Assembly: GCF_006974125.1 (NCBI RefSeq)
Contig: NZ_CP037858.1
Coordinates: forward strand, 2,170,001 to 2,234,000
Origin: Stenotrophomonas maltophilia
GTDB taxonomy: Bacteria; Pseudomonadota; Gammaproteobacteria; Xanthomonadales; Xanthomonadaceae
Direction: 5' to 3'
Length of the DNA: 64,000 nt
Shown here: piece by piece, positions 7,975-16,230 of the stretch
How positions within the stretch are numbered: position 1 is the stretch's first letter
Layout of the letters: each line of letters begins with the position of its first letter
Notes under the pieces: generated by a model
What the model was told of the DNA's origin: nothing
Seen by the model: only the letters and a program-made list of their open reading frames with translations
The model's database searches: none
Made by a program: the position numbers and the translations under genes

Positions 7975-9872
7975 CAGTTGATCTCTCCAATTTCAAGGAC
8001 TTCGAGCGGCTGCGAGAAGATGTTGCGGTCAGGGACCTTCGCTGCTGACTGGTGCGGCGGCGGCGTGGCTTGCGAGCTTTGCGCGGACTGGGATCCAGTC
8101 GAACTAGGCTTTTCCTTGGGGGCTTTCGCCGCTTGGCGGCGAGCAGCCTTGGATTTGGCTTTGGACTCCTCGATCAAATTTCGATTGCTCTCAATGCTCT
8201 GGAAGATGCGCTCCTCGTCTACAGCATCCCTACCTTCAGCCTTTATTCGCTTCTTGGCCTCACGTAGTTCGCCAGCAGATATCGCCGGATGACCCATGTT
8301 TCGATAGGGAACAGCAAAGTACCTTTCGGAATTCGGATCCAAAAAATAGATCTCACTGATGTTTCGAGGATCTCTTGCGAAGATGAACTTGCGTTTCAGC
8401 TTCGGGTTGTCCTCATCCGTCGCCCCAATGTGGCGATCAAGAATTGGGTCATAGTAGAAGACATTCTCAATCCGCACGCCGTACCGCTGCACCGTGACTT
8501 GGAAGTAGGGAAGGAAGTCCATACGAACCCGATCTGGATCTGCCGGCAGCATTCGACCCACACCAGGCTTTTCATCGCCCAGGATCGCGTCCTCCCAAAC
8601 CTTGATGGGGGCTGCGTCGAGCTGACTGTGGACGCCTTGGTGATAGTTGTTGACGATGAAGTTCACCAAGTAGTGCTCCACTTCCCTCAGGGTCAAGCTC
8701 GCCTCCTTCTCGGAGTCATAGTTGCCCTTCTCCTGGATGTTGGAGAATGTTGCCCCCGGCACTTTCTTCATTTCAGTGGCAACTACCCCCATATAGCGCT
8801 CAATGTGACCGCCATAGTTTGGCTTCTTGACCGGCCGCCACTGCATGATGATCTCATTGGCCTCACAGCCCCTGTTCACCGCCTTACACTTGAACTCCCT
8901 AGCGTTGTCAGCATGCAGGGTCCCGATCTGACCCCACACGGGCCAGTCTCCCTCTACACCTAGTTCGCGTAGATACTCGTTCTTCGTGTTCATCGCGTGC
9001 GATATACACATCGCGACTGACGTTGCAGAGGGTGCGTCCAAGGTGACGTACAGACCAACAACGGCTCGGCTGAATACGTCAATGGCCAAAGTAAGGTATG
9101 GACGGCCGATGGGTTTGCGGTGCTCCTCGTCGACGACCATCACGTCCAACGGCGTGTGGTCGATCTGGACCACTGCCAGAGGAAAGTCAGCACCAGGGAA
9201 GGAACCTCGGATGGGCTCGTACTTGTCACGCGCCTTGTCCTTCTGGCCACGGCGACGCAGTGCTGTAGCTGGCCGGATGTCGGCGATGCGATTGCGAACA
9301 GTGTTGGGATGCGGCGGATCAATCTTGGCCACGCGGCAGCGGCGCATCACCTCATCCACGACCGACTTCGGGCTCGGCTTCTGTTTTTGGAGGTAGAAGT
9401 CCTCGATAACCGAGGCAATCACTAACTCCTGGTCCGCCTGCAGAAAGCGTGTACCCCTATTCCGTCCGCGTCGAGTTGGGACCAAGGCCGCTACGTGCTG
9501 ATGGTCGTGATAGAGCGCCAACCACTTGTAAAGCGTGGAAGTGTTGACGCCGGCACTCAACGCCGCTGCGGCGACTGATGACCGGCTTCGGCGAGGATTG
9601 TCCAGCAGGGGCTTGATAGCTTCAAAACGCCGTTGCGCCACTGCCCATAGATCATCTGAGAAGTGGTGAACGGAGAAGTTAGGTGTCTCATCCCCGTCTT
9701 TCACCTCCAGAACTCGGGACATAGTCTCGATTCGAAGCCTGGCAACCTTTTCGGTCTCGACGTCTTCGGCCAAGACACTGTTGATGTCCAAGGAACGGGT
9801 AATCCGGTATCGGCGCTGGCCAACCATGACCTCTACGCCAGGCGAGATGTTGATGAAGTTTGAGGAGACCAT
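7974..9872 (-). CDS. tniA: TnsB/TniA-family DDE transposase
   Basis: This is a 632-residue Mu/TnsB-type integrase. A helix-turn-helix region lies around residues 95-125 and a second DNA-binding region around 140-200. The rve catalytic core has D238 (VVQIDHTPLD), D322 (TLHADNAREF) and E358 (GGHIERYMG). A Mu-type C-terminal beta-barrel follows near 430-520. The final 100 residues are a low-complexity Lys/Ala/Ser/Gln tail, which in the Tn7 family contacts TnsC. It performs strand transfer at transposon ends, with TnsA cutting the 5' ends. All three acidic residues are present, so the protein looks active. Confidence 0.9.
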   Translation of the reverse strand: MVSSNFINISPGVEVMVGQRRYRITRSLDINSVLAEDVETEKVARLRIETMSRVLEVKDGDETPNFSVHHFSDDLWAVAQRRFEAIKPLLDNPRRSRSSVAAAALSAGVNTSTLYKWLALYHDHQHVAALVPTRRGRNRGTRFLQADQELVIASVIEDFYLQKQKPSPKSVVDEVMRRCRVAKIDPPHPNTVRNRIADIRPATALRRRGQKDKARDKYEPIRGSFPGADFPLAVVQIDHTPLDVMVVDEEHRKPIGRPYLTLAIDVFSRAVVGLYVTLDAPSATSVAMCISHAMNTKNEYLRELGVEGDWPVWGQIGTLHADNAREFKCKAVNRGCEANEIIMQWRPVKKPNYGGHIERYMGVVATEMKKVPGATFSNIQEKGNYDSEKEASLTLREVEHYLVNFIVNNYHQGVHSQLDAAPIKVWEDAILGDEKPGVGRMLPADPDRVRMDFLPYFQVTVQRYGVRIENVFYYDPILDRHIGATDEDNPKLKRKFIFARDPRNISEIYFLDPNSERYFAVPYRNMGHPAISAGELREAKKRIKAEGRDAVDEERIFQSIESNRNLIEESKAKSKAARRQAAKAPKEKPSSTGSQSAQSSQATPPPHQSAAKVPDRNIFSQPLEVLEIGEIN

Positions 9873-9875
9873 GTC

Positions 9876-10535
9876 TTACTCCACCAACCGAATCGGCATC
9901 CGCATGCTGAGCGGCTTGGTCAAATCGATATCGAACTCGCCCGCGGCTACCATCTGCCAAAGCGCGGGAATCGCTTGCGCTTGCTCTTCCTTCGGCCAAT
10001 AGGCGGCTGCGAGCAGGCCTTGGGGTGTTGTGGGCCCCACTGCGGTGGCGGTGTACCTCAACTGCGCTTGGCGAAGTAGAAGGGGTGCCAGATCCCGATA
10101 GCGCCTCAGGAACTTCACGTTTGCCAGGTAGGGCGTGCGGATATGCCGCTCAGTGACGATCTTGAACTGCCAGTCCCGCAGGCGACAGTGGGCCACCGCC
10201 GCCTTGAAGCCCGGGCGCAGAGACACCCAATCAGCCCGCAGCTTCTCGATCGGTTTGACCTCAAATACGACCGTTGGGAGGACATCTCGATCGTACTCGG
10301 CCATCACGTCGGGGGTGTAGCGACGCACTGAAGCCTGATGAATGTACGTAAGGGAGAAAGGCTGCTCCTTTACGGACATCACTGTCCGATCAAAGTCCAG
10401 GATGAGAAGCAGGTCCCGCTCCAGTGAGGACTCGAAGCCCGCCATCCCGCCACCTTCCAAATTGACCTTCCCGGTAAGGGCCCGGTGGCTATTTTTCAAT
10501 TTTCGAACGGGGGAATGGGTACGCAGTCTGCTCAT
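9876..10535 (-). CDS. tniC: TnsA-family transposon endonuclease
   Basis: The ATG at 10535 is chosen because AGGA precedes it; an upstream in-frame extension to 10601 would run into the probable TnsB-binding sites of the transposon end. The protein has the restriction-like core of TnsA nucleases: E35 in FESSLERD, D76 in YTPDV and E92-x-K94 in FEVKPIEK, with the 18-residue D-to-K spacing of Tn7 TnsA. TnsA cuts the 5' ends so the element moves by cut-and-paste. It is the first gene of the tni operon and nearest the right end, as tnsA is in Tn7. It ends 3 bp before tniA starts. Confidence 0.85.
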   Translation of the reverse strand: MSRLRTHSPVRKLKNSHRALTGKVNLEGGGMAGFESSLERDLLLILDFDRTVMSVKEQPFSLTYIHQASVRRYTPDVMAEYDRDVLPTVVFEVKPIEKLRADWVSLRPGFKAAVAHCRLRDWQFKIVTERHIRTPYLANVKFLRRYRDLAPLLLRQAQLRYTATAVGPTTPQGLLAAAYWPKEEQAQAIPALWQMVAAGEFDIDLTKPLSMRMPIRLVE

Positions 10536-10679
10536 TTGATGTGTCCTGCAATGCAGTCTCGTTATTTGTTGTGTATGGTCGCGCTCTCTGTTGTTGAGCA
10601 TAGACGGGGTGCGCTTGATTCTAGGGCGCTAACCGGCCCTTTTTCGCGATACCTGTCTATGATTTAGCTAGAAGTGACA
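10536..10679. repeat. Right end of the Tn7-like element
   Basis: The segment between the TnsA start and the comM fragment is the expected transposon end. Two 17-bp direct repeats at 10556-10572 and 10578-10594 match at 13 of 17 positions and start 22 bp apart, the spacing of overlapping TnsB sites in Tn7R. The terminus reads TGTCACTTC inward on the minus strand. An inverted pair CATAGAC / GTCTATG lies at about 10598-10604 and 10655-10661. The first 5 bases outside (10680-10684, GGGGC) would be the target duplication. Confidence 0.55.
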
Positions 10680-10861
10680 GGGGCAACCCGCCCTGCCCCG
10701 GTGAAATCTCGCTGGCCCACCATGGAGTCCTCTTCCTTGATGAGCTTCCAGAGTGGAACCGCAGCGCGCTGGAGACCCTGCGCGAGCCACTGGAGTCCGG
10801 CCACATCCGCATCGCCCGCGCGGCACGCAGCGTGCAGTACCCCGCGCGGTTCCAACTGATC
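10680..10861 (+). pseudogene. comM: comM internal fragment between two elements
   Basis: In frame, this encodes [18 protein letters not shown] and continues through [22 protein letters not shown] to QYPARFQLI. That is the AAA+ sensor/Walker B region of ComM (YifB, Mg-chelatase-like helicase for natural transformation). It is cut off on the left by the Tn7-like terminus at 10679 and on the right at codon ATC (10859-10861), after which the frame runs into island DNA and stops at about 10891. The right comM part at 34442 continues in the same frame. ComM is therefore broken by two separate insertions. Confidence 0.88.
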
Positions 10862-10862
10862 T

Positions 10863-10890
10863 CACTAGTGCCTGCGGCCCGTATCATTTA
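10863..10890. repeat. GMT island left terminal inverted repeat
   Basis: CACTAGTG (10863-10870) and TCATTTA (10884-10890) match, in inverse orientation, CACTTAGTG and TCATTTA at the right end; the two motifs are 21 bp apart here and 24 bp on the right. A further TCATTTA occurs at 10935-10941. These are candidate binding sites for the GmtY/GmtZ recombinases. Confidence 0.5.
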
Positions 10891-11466
10891 AGACATTTTT
10901 TCCTTTTGTTTCATACAGATAGAAAAATGACTGCTCATTTAGAGTGGTCATACAGCATGAGATGACTGCCAGCATCGCTGATGAACTACCGCACAACAGA
11001 TGCATCACCTCTACAGCTAACGTCGTCTTGATCACGACGAACCAGCCATCTATCCAACGTTGCAGGCTAATGCCCAGCGTCGCGGTGCGGAGCTGCTCGG
11101 ATCATTTGTGATGGATTTCCCCTTCCAAGCCCAATGACGCCGTGAAATCCATCGCCGGCGCCTTCCCTATAAGGCTTATTGCGGCAGGGCATAGAGGCCC
11201 AGTAGTCACTGTTGTCCCCTTCATTGTTTATAGGTCCTGAAGGGGTCACACCACGTTGTTCACTACCAGCCACCACGTGTCGTTGAAATAGAATGCAGAC
11301 GTGCGGCCGGCAGGCAGTCGGCTGCCAGACCGTCGACCGAAGCGGGGCTGTTAGGCCTCCCTCGCACCGAACGGTCGAGATGACATGAGCATCGCCCGCC
11401 TATGTAGGCCAACTATTTATTCAATCGGCGCATCGCTGAGGGTGCGGTGAGTGAAACGGGAGTAGC
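10891..11466. other. Non-coding left flank of the GMT island
   Basis: About 575 bases are without a convincing gene. The first 80 bases are A+T-rich (poly-T and TTTTGTTTCATACAG), unlike the surrounding DNA. Short open frames lack ribosome-binding sites. The segment may hold recombination sites and the promoter of the MbcA-like gene, which has GGGAG ahead of its start. Confidence 0.4.
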
Positions 11467-11919
11467 ATGACTCATCTGCTCCCCCAGGCCAGAGGGATGA
11501 TCTACCCAATCGCCAGTGACGCCACCAGCCTGGAAGGACCTGCTCTGCGCGCGTTTACCAAGATGGCAGAAGTTTGGAAACTAAGCGCTCATGAGCAGTC
11601 GGCAATCCTGGGTAGGCCCATCGACGTTGCTTGTGCACAGCTAGAGGCGGGAGTGACTGACGGCCTTTGGCCAGAAACACTCGAGCGAATCAGCTATGCG
11701 CTCGGCATATACCAGGCACTGCACATCCTCTTCCCTGATCAGCAGCAAGCTGACAGCTGGCTACGACGCCCCAACAGCGCAGCACCATTCAAGGGGACCC
11801 CGGCCTTGGCCTTCATGTGCTCTGGTCAACTCAACGACCTTGCCACTGTTCGTGACTATCTAGAGGCCCAGGGAATCGCCGCCTCCCTGACAGCTCCGAC
11901 GACGTCCAGCAGTCTGTGA
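11467..11919 (+). CDS. MbcA/ParS/Xre-like antitoxin-type protein
   Basis: This 150-residue protein resembles antitoxins with an Xre-like helical N-terminus (about residues 28-70, EVWKLSAHEQSAILG and so on) and a C-terminal MbcA/ParS toxin-binding domain (formerly DUF2384). The latter is recognised by SWLRRPNSAAPFKGTPALAF followed by a short helix. Such proteins normally pair with RES-domain toxins, but no RES toxin gene is adjacent: the next gene, 245 bp downstream, is the OLD nuclease. It may therefore be an orphan regulator or the regulator of the Gabija-like pair. A good ribosome-binding site (GGGAG) precedes the ATG. Confidence 0.65.
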   Translation: MTHLLPQARGMIYPIASDATSLEGPALRAFTKMAEVWKLSAHEQSAILGRPIDVACAQLEAGVTDGLWPETLERISYALGIYQALHILFPDQQQADSWLRRPNSAAPFKGTPALAFMCSGQLNDLATVRDYLEAQGIAASLTAPTTSSSL

Positions 11920-12164
11920 CCGAGCACCGCTAAGAAAGTCGGGACTATAACCACCACCTCGTCACAACCACCAAACCGCATAGCCGATACGTGAGACGAA
12001 CGAAGACGATGGATCCTGTTCATTTAGCAGTCTTTGATGGCTTACCTTCTGTGCCCGCCAGGCCTGTCCAGAACAAATTCTTTCCAAATCCAGTCCAGTT
12101 GGCATCGTTCTTAAGAGCCGCGTAAAGTTCTGTAGAGACAGGATAGTCCACTGGGGGATGGAGC

Positions 12165-13745
12165 ATGCCGATCGAACGTATTGTTATCGATAACTTCAAG
12201 TCTTTTCGTCACCTCAATCTGCAGCTCAATGCGCACATGAACCTTGTGGTTGGTGACAACGAGGTGGGAAAGTCCACCTTGCTGGAAGCGATCCACGCAG
12301 TAATAACTGGGCAGCTGTATGGTCGCAACCTCACCTACGAGCTCACACCCTATCTTTTTCACCAGCCAACGGTGAAGGAGTACTTAGCGGCTCTGCGCGC
12401 AGGAACGCCTGCGTCACCGCCCAGGATCTCCATTGAAGCCTATTTGGGGAACGATCCCGCGCTGGCGTCCTTGCGCGGCACCAACAACTCATTAGGTCTA
12501 GACAGTGCAGGCGTCCGATTGCTGGTCGAGCTTAGCGACGACTATCGCGAGGAATTCAACGCCTACCTGCAGCAACACCAGGGCGCGACCAGCCTCCCAG
12601 TGGAATACTACACGGTGCGCTGGTACTCCTTTGCCAACAACGGCGTCACCGCTCGTACCATCCCGTTCGATTCAACTATCATCGACACCCACGGTATCAA
12701 GACACTGTCCGGAGCCGATCGCTATATCGCCAGCATCATCGAACAGGCGCTTACCCCAGCGCAGCGCGTTTCGCTATCTTTGAGTTTTCGCCGCATGCGG
12801 CAAAGCTTCTCGGAAGAGGACGACGTGGCCGCCATTAATGCTTATCTCACTCAGCACACAGGAGACATCAGTCACAAAGCACTGACGGTTGGCGTGGACT
12901 CTTCACCGCGCTCAACGTGGGAAACAAGCTTGTCACCGTACCTGGATGAGCTTCCTTTCACCCAAGCTGGCAAGGGTGAGCAAAGCGCAGTAAAGATGAA
13001 GCTGGCTATGCATGCTGCAGGGTCGGCGCATGTACTGCTAATCGAAGAGCCGGAGAACCACCTCTCCTTCTCTGGCATGAGCCAGCTGATTGACAAGATT
13101 TCAGCGCTCTCCACGACGCAGCAGGTGGTCATCGCAACCCACAGCAGCTTCGTTCTGAACAAGCTGGGCGTGGACAACGTGATCCTGTTCAGCGCCCAAG
13201 GCCAGATGAAACTGGATCAGTTGCCGCATGATACGCACGATTACTTCATGAAGCTTCCTGGTCATGACACGTTGCGACTGATTCTGGCCAAGCAGGCAAT
13301 TCTGGTGGAGGGCCCGTCCGACGAGCTGATCGTGCAACGTGCCTACTTTGATCACCACGGCGTAGCGCCATTGGCGCGCGGCGTGGACATCATCTCGGTC
13401 AAATCACTGGCGTTTAAACGCTTCTTGCAGATTGCGGAGCGCCTGCGTATTCAGGCCAGAGTCGTCACCGACAACGATGGTGATATCGCGCTGGTGCAAG
13501 AGCGATATGCCGACTTCCCCAATGCCATCTACTACGATTCTGACGAGAGCGCCCCATCGTTGGAAGAGCAACTCATTAAAGCCAACTCATTGGACGAGCT
13601 GAACACCGTGCTGGTCAAGTCATTCGCCGACGAGGTGGCGTTGCTCAAGTACATGAAAGGTCACAAGACCGATACGGCCCTAGCCATTTTCAACAGCCCC
13701 CATTCGATCACTTTCCCGGACTATGTCCAGCGTGCTATCGCCTAA
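12165..13745 (+). CDS. OLD-family ATPase/TOPRIM nuclease (GajA-like)
   Basis: This 526-residue protein has an ABC/SMC-type ATPase with Walker A GDNEVGKST (30-38), signature region before about 290, Walker B LLIEEPE (E294-E295) and the switch histidine in ATHSS. A TOPRIM nuclease follows with E382 (ILVEGPSDE) and D436/D438 (TDNDGD). OLD-family nucleases next to a UvrD-like helicase are class 2 OLD proteins, which include Gabija GajA, an anti-phage nuclease that nicks specific DNA when nucleotide levels fall. The stop overlaps the helicase start by 23 bp. Lengths are near GajA (about 580), so this is Gabija or a close relative. Confidence 0.85.
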   Translation: MPIERIVIDNFKSFRHLNLQLNAHMNLVVGDNEVGKSTLLEAIHAVITGQLYGRNLTYELTPYLFHQPTVKEYLAALRAGTPASPPRISIEAYLGNDPALASLRGTNNSLGLDSAGVRLLVELSDDYREEFNAYLQQHQGATSLPVEYYTVRWYSFANNGVTARTIPFDSTIIDTHGIKTLSGADRYIASIIEQALTPAQRVSLSLSFRRMRQSFSEEDDVAAINAYLTQHTGDISHKALTVGVDSSPRSTWETSLSPYLDELPFTQAGKGEQSAVKMKLAMHAAGSAHVLLIEEPENHLSFSGMSQLIDKISALSTTQQVVIATHSSFVLNKLGVDNVILFSAQGQMKLDQLPHDTHDYFMKLPGHDTLRLILAKQAILVEGPSDELIVQRAYFDHHGVAPLARGVDIISVKSLAFKRFLQIAERLRIQARVVTDNDGDIALVQERYADFPNAIYYDSDESAPSLEEQLIKANSLDELNTVLVKSFADEVALLKYMKGHKTDTALAIFNSPHSITFPDYVQRAIA

Positions 13746-14811
13746 CCGAGTACTGCTTTCGGCAGCCGGCTCTGGCAAGACTACCTTGCTGGTTCGCCAG
13801 GCATTGGAGCGGCCACAGCGCCGCGTCGCTATGCTCACCTATACCTTGGAGAATCTCGAAGAGATCCGACGCTCATTCGAGGCCCAAGCCGGCGCGGTGC
13901 CTGCGAATGTCACGTTGTATAGCTGGTACGGATTTCTGTTACGCGAGTGCATTCGACCCTATCAGGCGGCATTGTGCCGCGAGCCAAGGGTCGAATCGAT
14001 TCTGTTTGTTGAAGGACGGACGAACAACCGGGCACCCCGCTCGCATGTAGCCCGCCACTACCTGTCAGGCGACCGGATGTATTCGGATCGGGCTTCCGAT
14101 TTCGCCGTTCGGTGCGATGAGCTCACTCAAGGTCAGGTCATCTCGCGCTTGGCGAACATGTACGACGAAGTGTACGTTGATGAAGTGCAGGACTTGGCTG
14201 GCTACGACCTAGATCTTATTGAGCGCCTGTTGAAGAGCCCGATCGGCGTTACGCTAGTGGGCGACACGCGCCAAGCGACCTACGCCACCAACTACGCGCC
14301 TCGGTACAGCCAGTTCCGCGGACCGAACTTGGCGACGTTATTCCAGCTTTGGGAGTCGCAAGGCCTGTGCCAGATCGATCACCGCCTCACGAGTTTGCGA
14401 TGCGTGCAGGCCCTGTGTGATCTGGCCGACGCGCTCTATCCGCAGATGCCCCGGACCCAATCAGGCAATGATCAGTTGACCGGTCACGATGGCATCTACC
14501 TTGTCGCGCCCGAGCATGTCACTGCGTACATGCAGGAATTTGCCCCGACCGTGCTGCGGCATGACCGACGGCAGGCGTGCGACGGCCTACCAGCGATGAA
14601 CTTCGGTCAGTCCAAGGGACGCACCTACAGCCGGGTCCTCATCTTCCCTAATGGGCCTTTGACGCAGTACCTGCGCACTGCAGATGCGTCACGCATAACG
14701 GCGCCACCTAAGTATTACGTGGCCTTTACCCGGGCGAGGCAGAGTGTGGCGTTTGTGTATAACGGCACGTGCGCGCTTCTGGGCCACCAGCTCTATACGC
14801 CTCAATCCTAA
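13723..14811 (+). CDS. UvrD-like SF1 helicase (GajB-like)
   Basis: This 362-residue protein has superfamily 1 helicase motifs: Walker A AAGSGKTT (residues 14-21), motif II YVDEVQDL (about 151-158), motif III VGDTRQATY, motif V FGQSKGRTYSRVLIF and motif VI YYVAFTRARQSV. The length is clearly below the roughly 490 residues of Bacillus GajB, because the 1B/2B accessory regions are compact. It overlaps the OLD gene by 23 bp, so the two are translationally coupled. In Gabija, GajB senses DNA ends or single strands and activates GajA. No separate membrane or secretion signal is present. Confidence 0.82.
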   Translation: MSSVLSPNRVLLSAAGSGKTTLLVRQALERPQRRVAMLTYTLENLEEIRRSFEAQAGAVPANVTLYSWYGFLLRECIRPYQAALCREPRVESILFVEGRTNNRAPRSHVARHYLSGDRMYSDRASDFAVRCDELTQGQVISRLANMYDEVYVDEVQDLAGYDLDLIERLLKSPIGVTLVGDTRQATYATNYAPRYSQFRGPNLATLFQLWESQGLCQIDHRLTSLRCVQALCDLADALYPQMPRTQSGNDQLTGHDGIYLVAPEHVTAYMQEFAPTVLRHDRRQACDGLPAMNFGQSKGRTYSRVLIFPNGPLTQYLRTADASRITAPPKYYVAFTRARQSVAFVYNGTCALLGHQLYTPQS

Positions 14812-14904
14812 ACGCCTTAGCGGAGCGGTAGCTCGCAGGACACGCAGCAGACCTCGATTCCGGACAGGTACGTCCGGAGATGGGATCGCCGCCCAGACAC
14901 TTGC

Positions 14905-14928
14905 ATCCTACAAGAATAGTTGTAGGAT
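14905..14928. promoter_or_regulatory. Probable ArsR operator
   Basis: A perfect inverted repeat ATCCTACAA-N6-TTGTAGGAT lies 6 bp before the arsR start codon. Position and symmetry fit autoregulation of the ars operon by the downstream ArsR repressor, released by As(III). Confidence 0.75.
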
Positions 14929-14934
14929 TTAGAC

Positions 14935-15282
14935 ATGAAAGATGATTCCGCCGTCCTCGCACTCTCTGCGCTCGCCCAGTCTGATCGCCTAGCTGCATTC
15001 AGGATGCTGGTTCGTGCTGGCCCGGATGGCATGCCCTCCGGCGAAATTGCGGAAGCTCTCGCGATCGCGCCACCACGCATGAGCTTTCACCTCTCGACCT
15101 TGGAGCGAGCTGGCCTGCTGCGCTCGTGGCGAGACGGGCGGCGCGTGCTGTACGCCGCTAGCTATGAGCACATGCGCCAACTGCTCGCGTTTCTGACTGA
15201 GGACTGCTGCTCCGGGACTCCCGAGATTTGCGGTGACCTCTTCAAACTCGCCCGCCCATGTACCTCGGAGACCTGCGGATGA
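14935..15282 (+). CDS. arsR: ArsR-family arsenite-responsive repressor
   Basis: This is a 115-residue winged-helix repressor. The recognition region PPRMSFHLSTLERAGLLRSWRDGRRVLY is typical of the ArsR/SmtB family. The arsenite site of E. coli ArsR (CxC in the recognition helix) is absent. Instead C91, C92 and C99 lie at the C-terminal end (DCCSGTPEIC), the arrangement described for Acidithiobacillus ferrooxidans ArsR (C95, C96, C102). It is the first gene of a five-gene ars operon and overlaps the next start by 4 bp (ATGA). A perfect palindrome sits just upstream. Confidence 0.92.
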   Translation: MKDDSAVLALSALAQSDRLAAFRMLVRAGPDGMPSGEIAEALAIAPPRMSFHLSTLERAGLLRSWRDGRRVLYAASYEHMRQLLAFLTEDCCSGTPEICGDLFKLARPCTSETCG

Positions 15283-15809
15283 GCCTTATTCAGCCCTTCA
15301 ACGTCCTGTTCCTATGCACGGGCAATTCTGCGCGATCGATACTGGCGGAAAGCGCCCTGCGGAGTATTGGCGATGGCCGTTTCAACGCGTTCTCTGCCGG
15401 CAGTCACCCCAAGGGCGAGGTCCACCCGCTGGCGATTGAGACGCTGCACGAGGCCAACTACCCGGTCGAAGGCCTGCGGTCCAAAGCATGGGAGGAGTTT
15501 GCCGCGGCAAGTGCCCCCCGCATGGATTTTGTCTTCACTGTCTGCGACCACGCTGCTGGCGAGGCGTGCCCACTGTGGCCCGGGCGACCATTGACGGGGC
15601 ATTGGGGTATCGAGGATCCCATCCGCGAAGCTCACGGGGAAATGTGGCAACGCGCCGCCTTCCGAAAGGCGCTGATGTACCTGGAAAACCGCATCCGAGC
15701 CTTCGTCGCGCTGCCACTCCATACGCTGTCTCGAGCAGCATTGACAGCGCAAGTCTGCGCAATTGGCCAGCTCGAAGGCACTTCGTTCTCCCGACCAGAC
15801 ATTGCTTGA
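15279..15809 (+). CDS. arsC: Thioredoxin-coupled arsenate reductase (LMW-PTP fold)
   Basis: The low-molecular-weight phosphatase P-loop CTGNSARS begins at C13 with R19, and the FTVCDHAAGEACP segment supplies the extra cysteines used in the pI258-type arsenate reductase relay. It reduces As(V) to As(III) in the cytoplasm using thioredoxin. The start at 15279 overlaps the arsR stop (ATGA). The C-terminal ~40 residues extend beyond the usual about 131-residue core. It is followed by a second, unrelated arsenate reductase, so the operon has two reduction routes. Confidence 0.88.
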   Translation: MSLIQPFNVLFLCTGNSARSILAESALRSIGDGRFNAFSAGSHPKGEVHPLAIETLHEANYPVEGLRSKAWEEFAAASAPRMDFVFTVCDHAAGEACPLWPGRPLTGHWGIEDPIREAHGEMWQRAAFRKALMYLENRIRAFVALPLHTLSRAALTAQVCAIGQLEGTSFSRPDIA

Positions 15810-15819
15810 GGGATCCATC

Positions 15820-16230
15820 ATGACACTAACGATCTATCATAATCCGGCCTGCGGCACGTCCAGAAACGTTCTGGAAATGATGCGCCAGTCGGGCGAAGAC
15901 CCGCAGGTCATCGAGTACCTGCAGTCACCGCCGACGCGCGAGAGACTTGTCGAACTAATTGCCGCAATGGGCATCACGCCTCGCGACCTCCTGCGCAAGA
16001 AGGAAACGCCATACGAGGAGTTGGGCCTGGACAACCCTGGCCTCACCGACGACCAGCTGGTGGACGCGATGATGGCTCATCCCATTCTCATCAACCGTCC
16101 AATCGTGGTCTCCGACCGTGGCGTTGCATTGTGCCGACCGTCTGAGAAAGTGCTCGCACTGCTGGCGAACCCCGTGTCTTCCTTTACCAAGGAAGATGGC
16201 GAGATCGTTACAACCGGGACGTCACCGTGA
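15820..16230 (+). CDS. arsC: Glutaredoxin-coupled arsenate reductase
   Basis: This is a 136-residue ArsC of the plasmid R773 type. The active cysteine C11 lies in NPACGTSRN, and conserved arginines are visible in the RPSEKV segment that shapes the arsenate pocket. It reduces As(V) to As(III) with glutathione and glutaredoxin. The start at 15820 lies 10 bp after the previous gene ends, with GAGGGA as ribosome-binding site. The end overlaps the arsH GTG start by 4 bp. Length and motifs match the family. Confidence 0.92.
   Translation: MTLTIYHNPACGTSRNVLEMMRQSGEDPQVIEYLQSPPTRERLVELIAAMGITPRDLLRKKETPYEELGLDNPGLTDDQLVDAMMAHPILINRPIVVSDRGVALCRPSEKVLALLANPVSSFTKEDGEIVTTGTSP

Larger units (their letters stand above)
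1..10679. mobile_element. Tn7-like (Tn6022/AbaR-type) transposon, right part
   Basis: The transposition genes, read from the right end inward on the minus strand, are a TnsA-type nuclease, a TnsB-type DDE transposase, a TnsC/TniB ATPase, a TniQ target selector and a zinc-finger protein. This matches the tniC-A-B-D-E set of the Tn6022/AbaR family, which is known for inserting in comM. The right end is placed at 10679: inward from there on the minus strand the sequence starts TGTCACTTC, the TGT terminus typical of Tn7-like ends, and the next base begins an in-frame comM fragment. The left end and left target duplication are outside the window. Cargo is 1-4539. The family assignment is from protein features and gene order; the exact end is inferred. 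Confidence 0.82.

Noticed and set aside
11067..11276. 69-residue minus-strand frame at the GMT left flank
   Set aside because: No ribosome-binding site, no hydrophobic or domain pattern, and no neighbouring operon partner.
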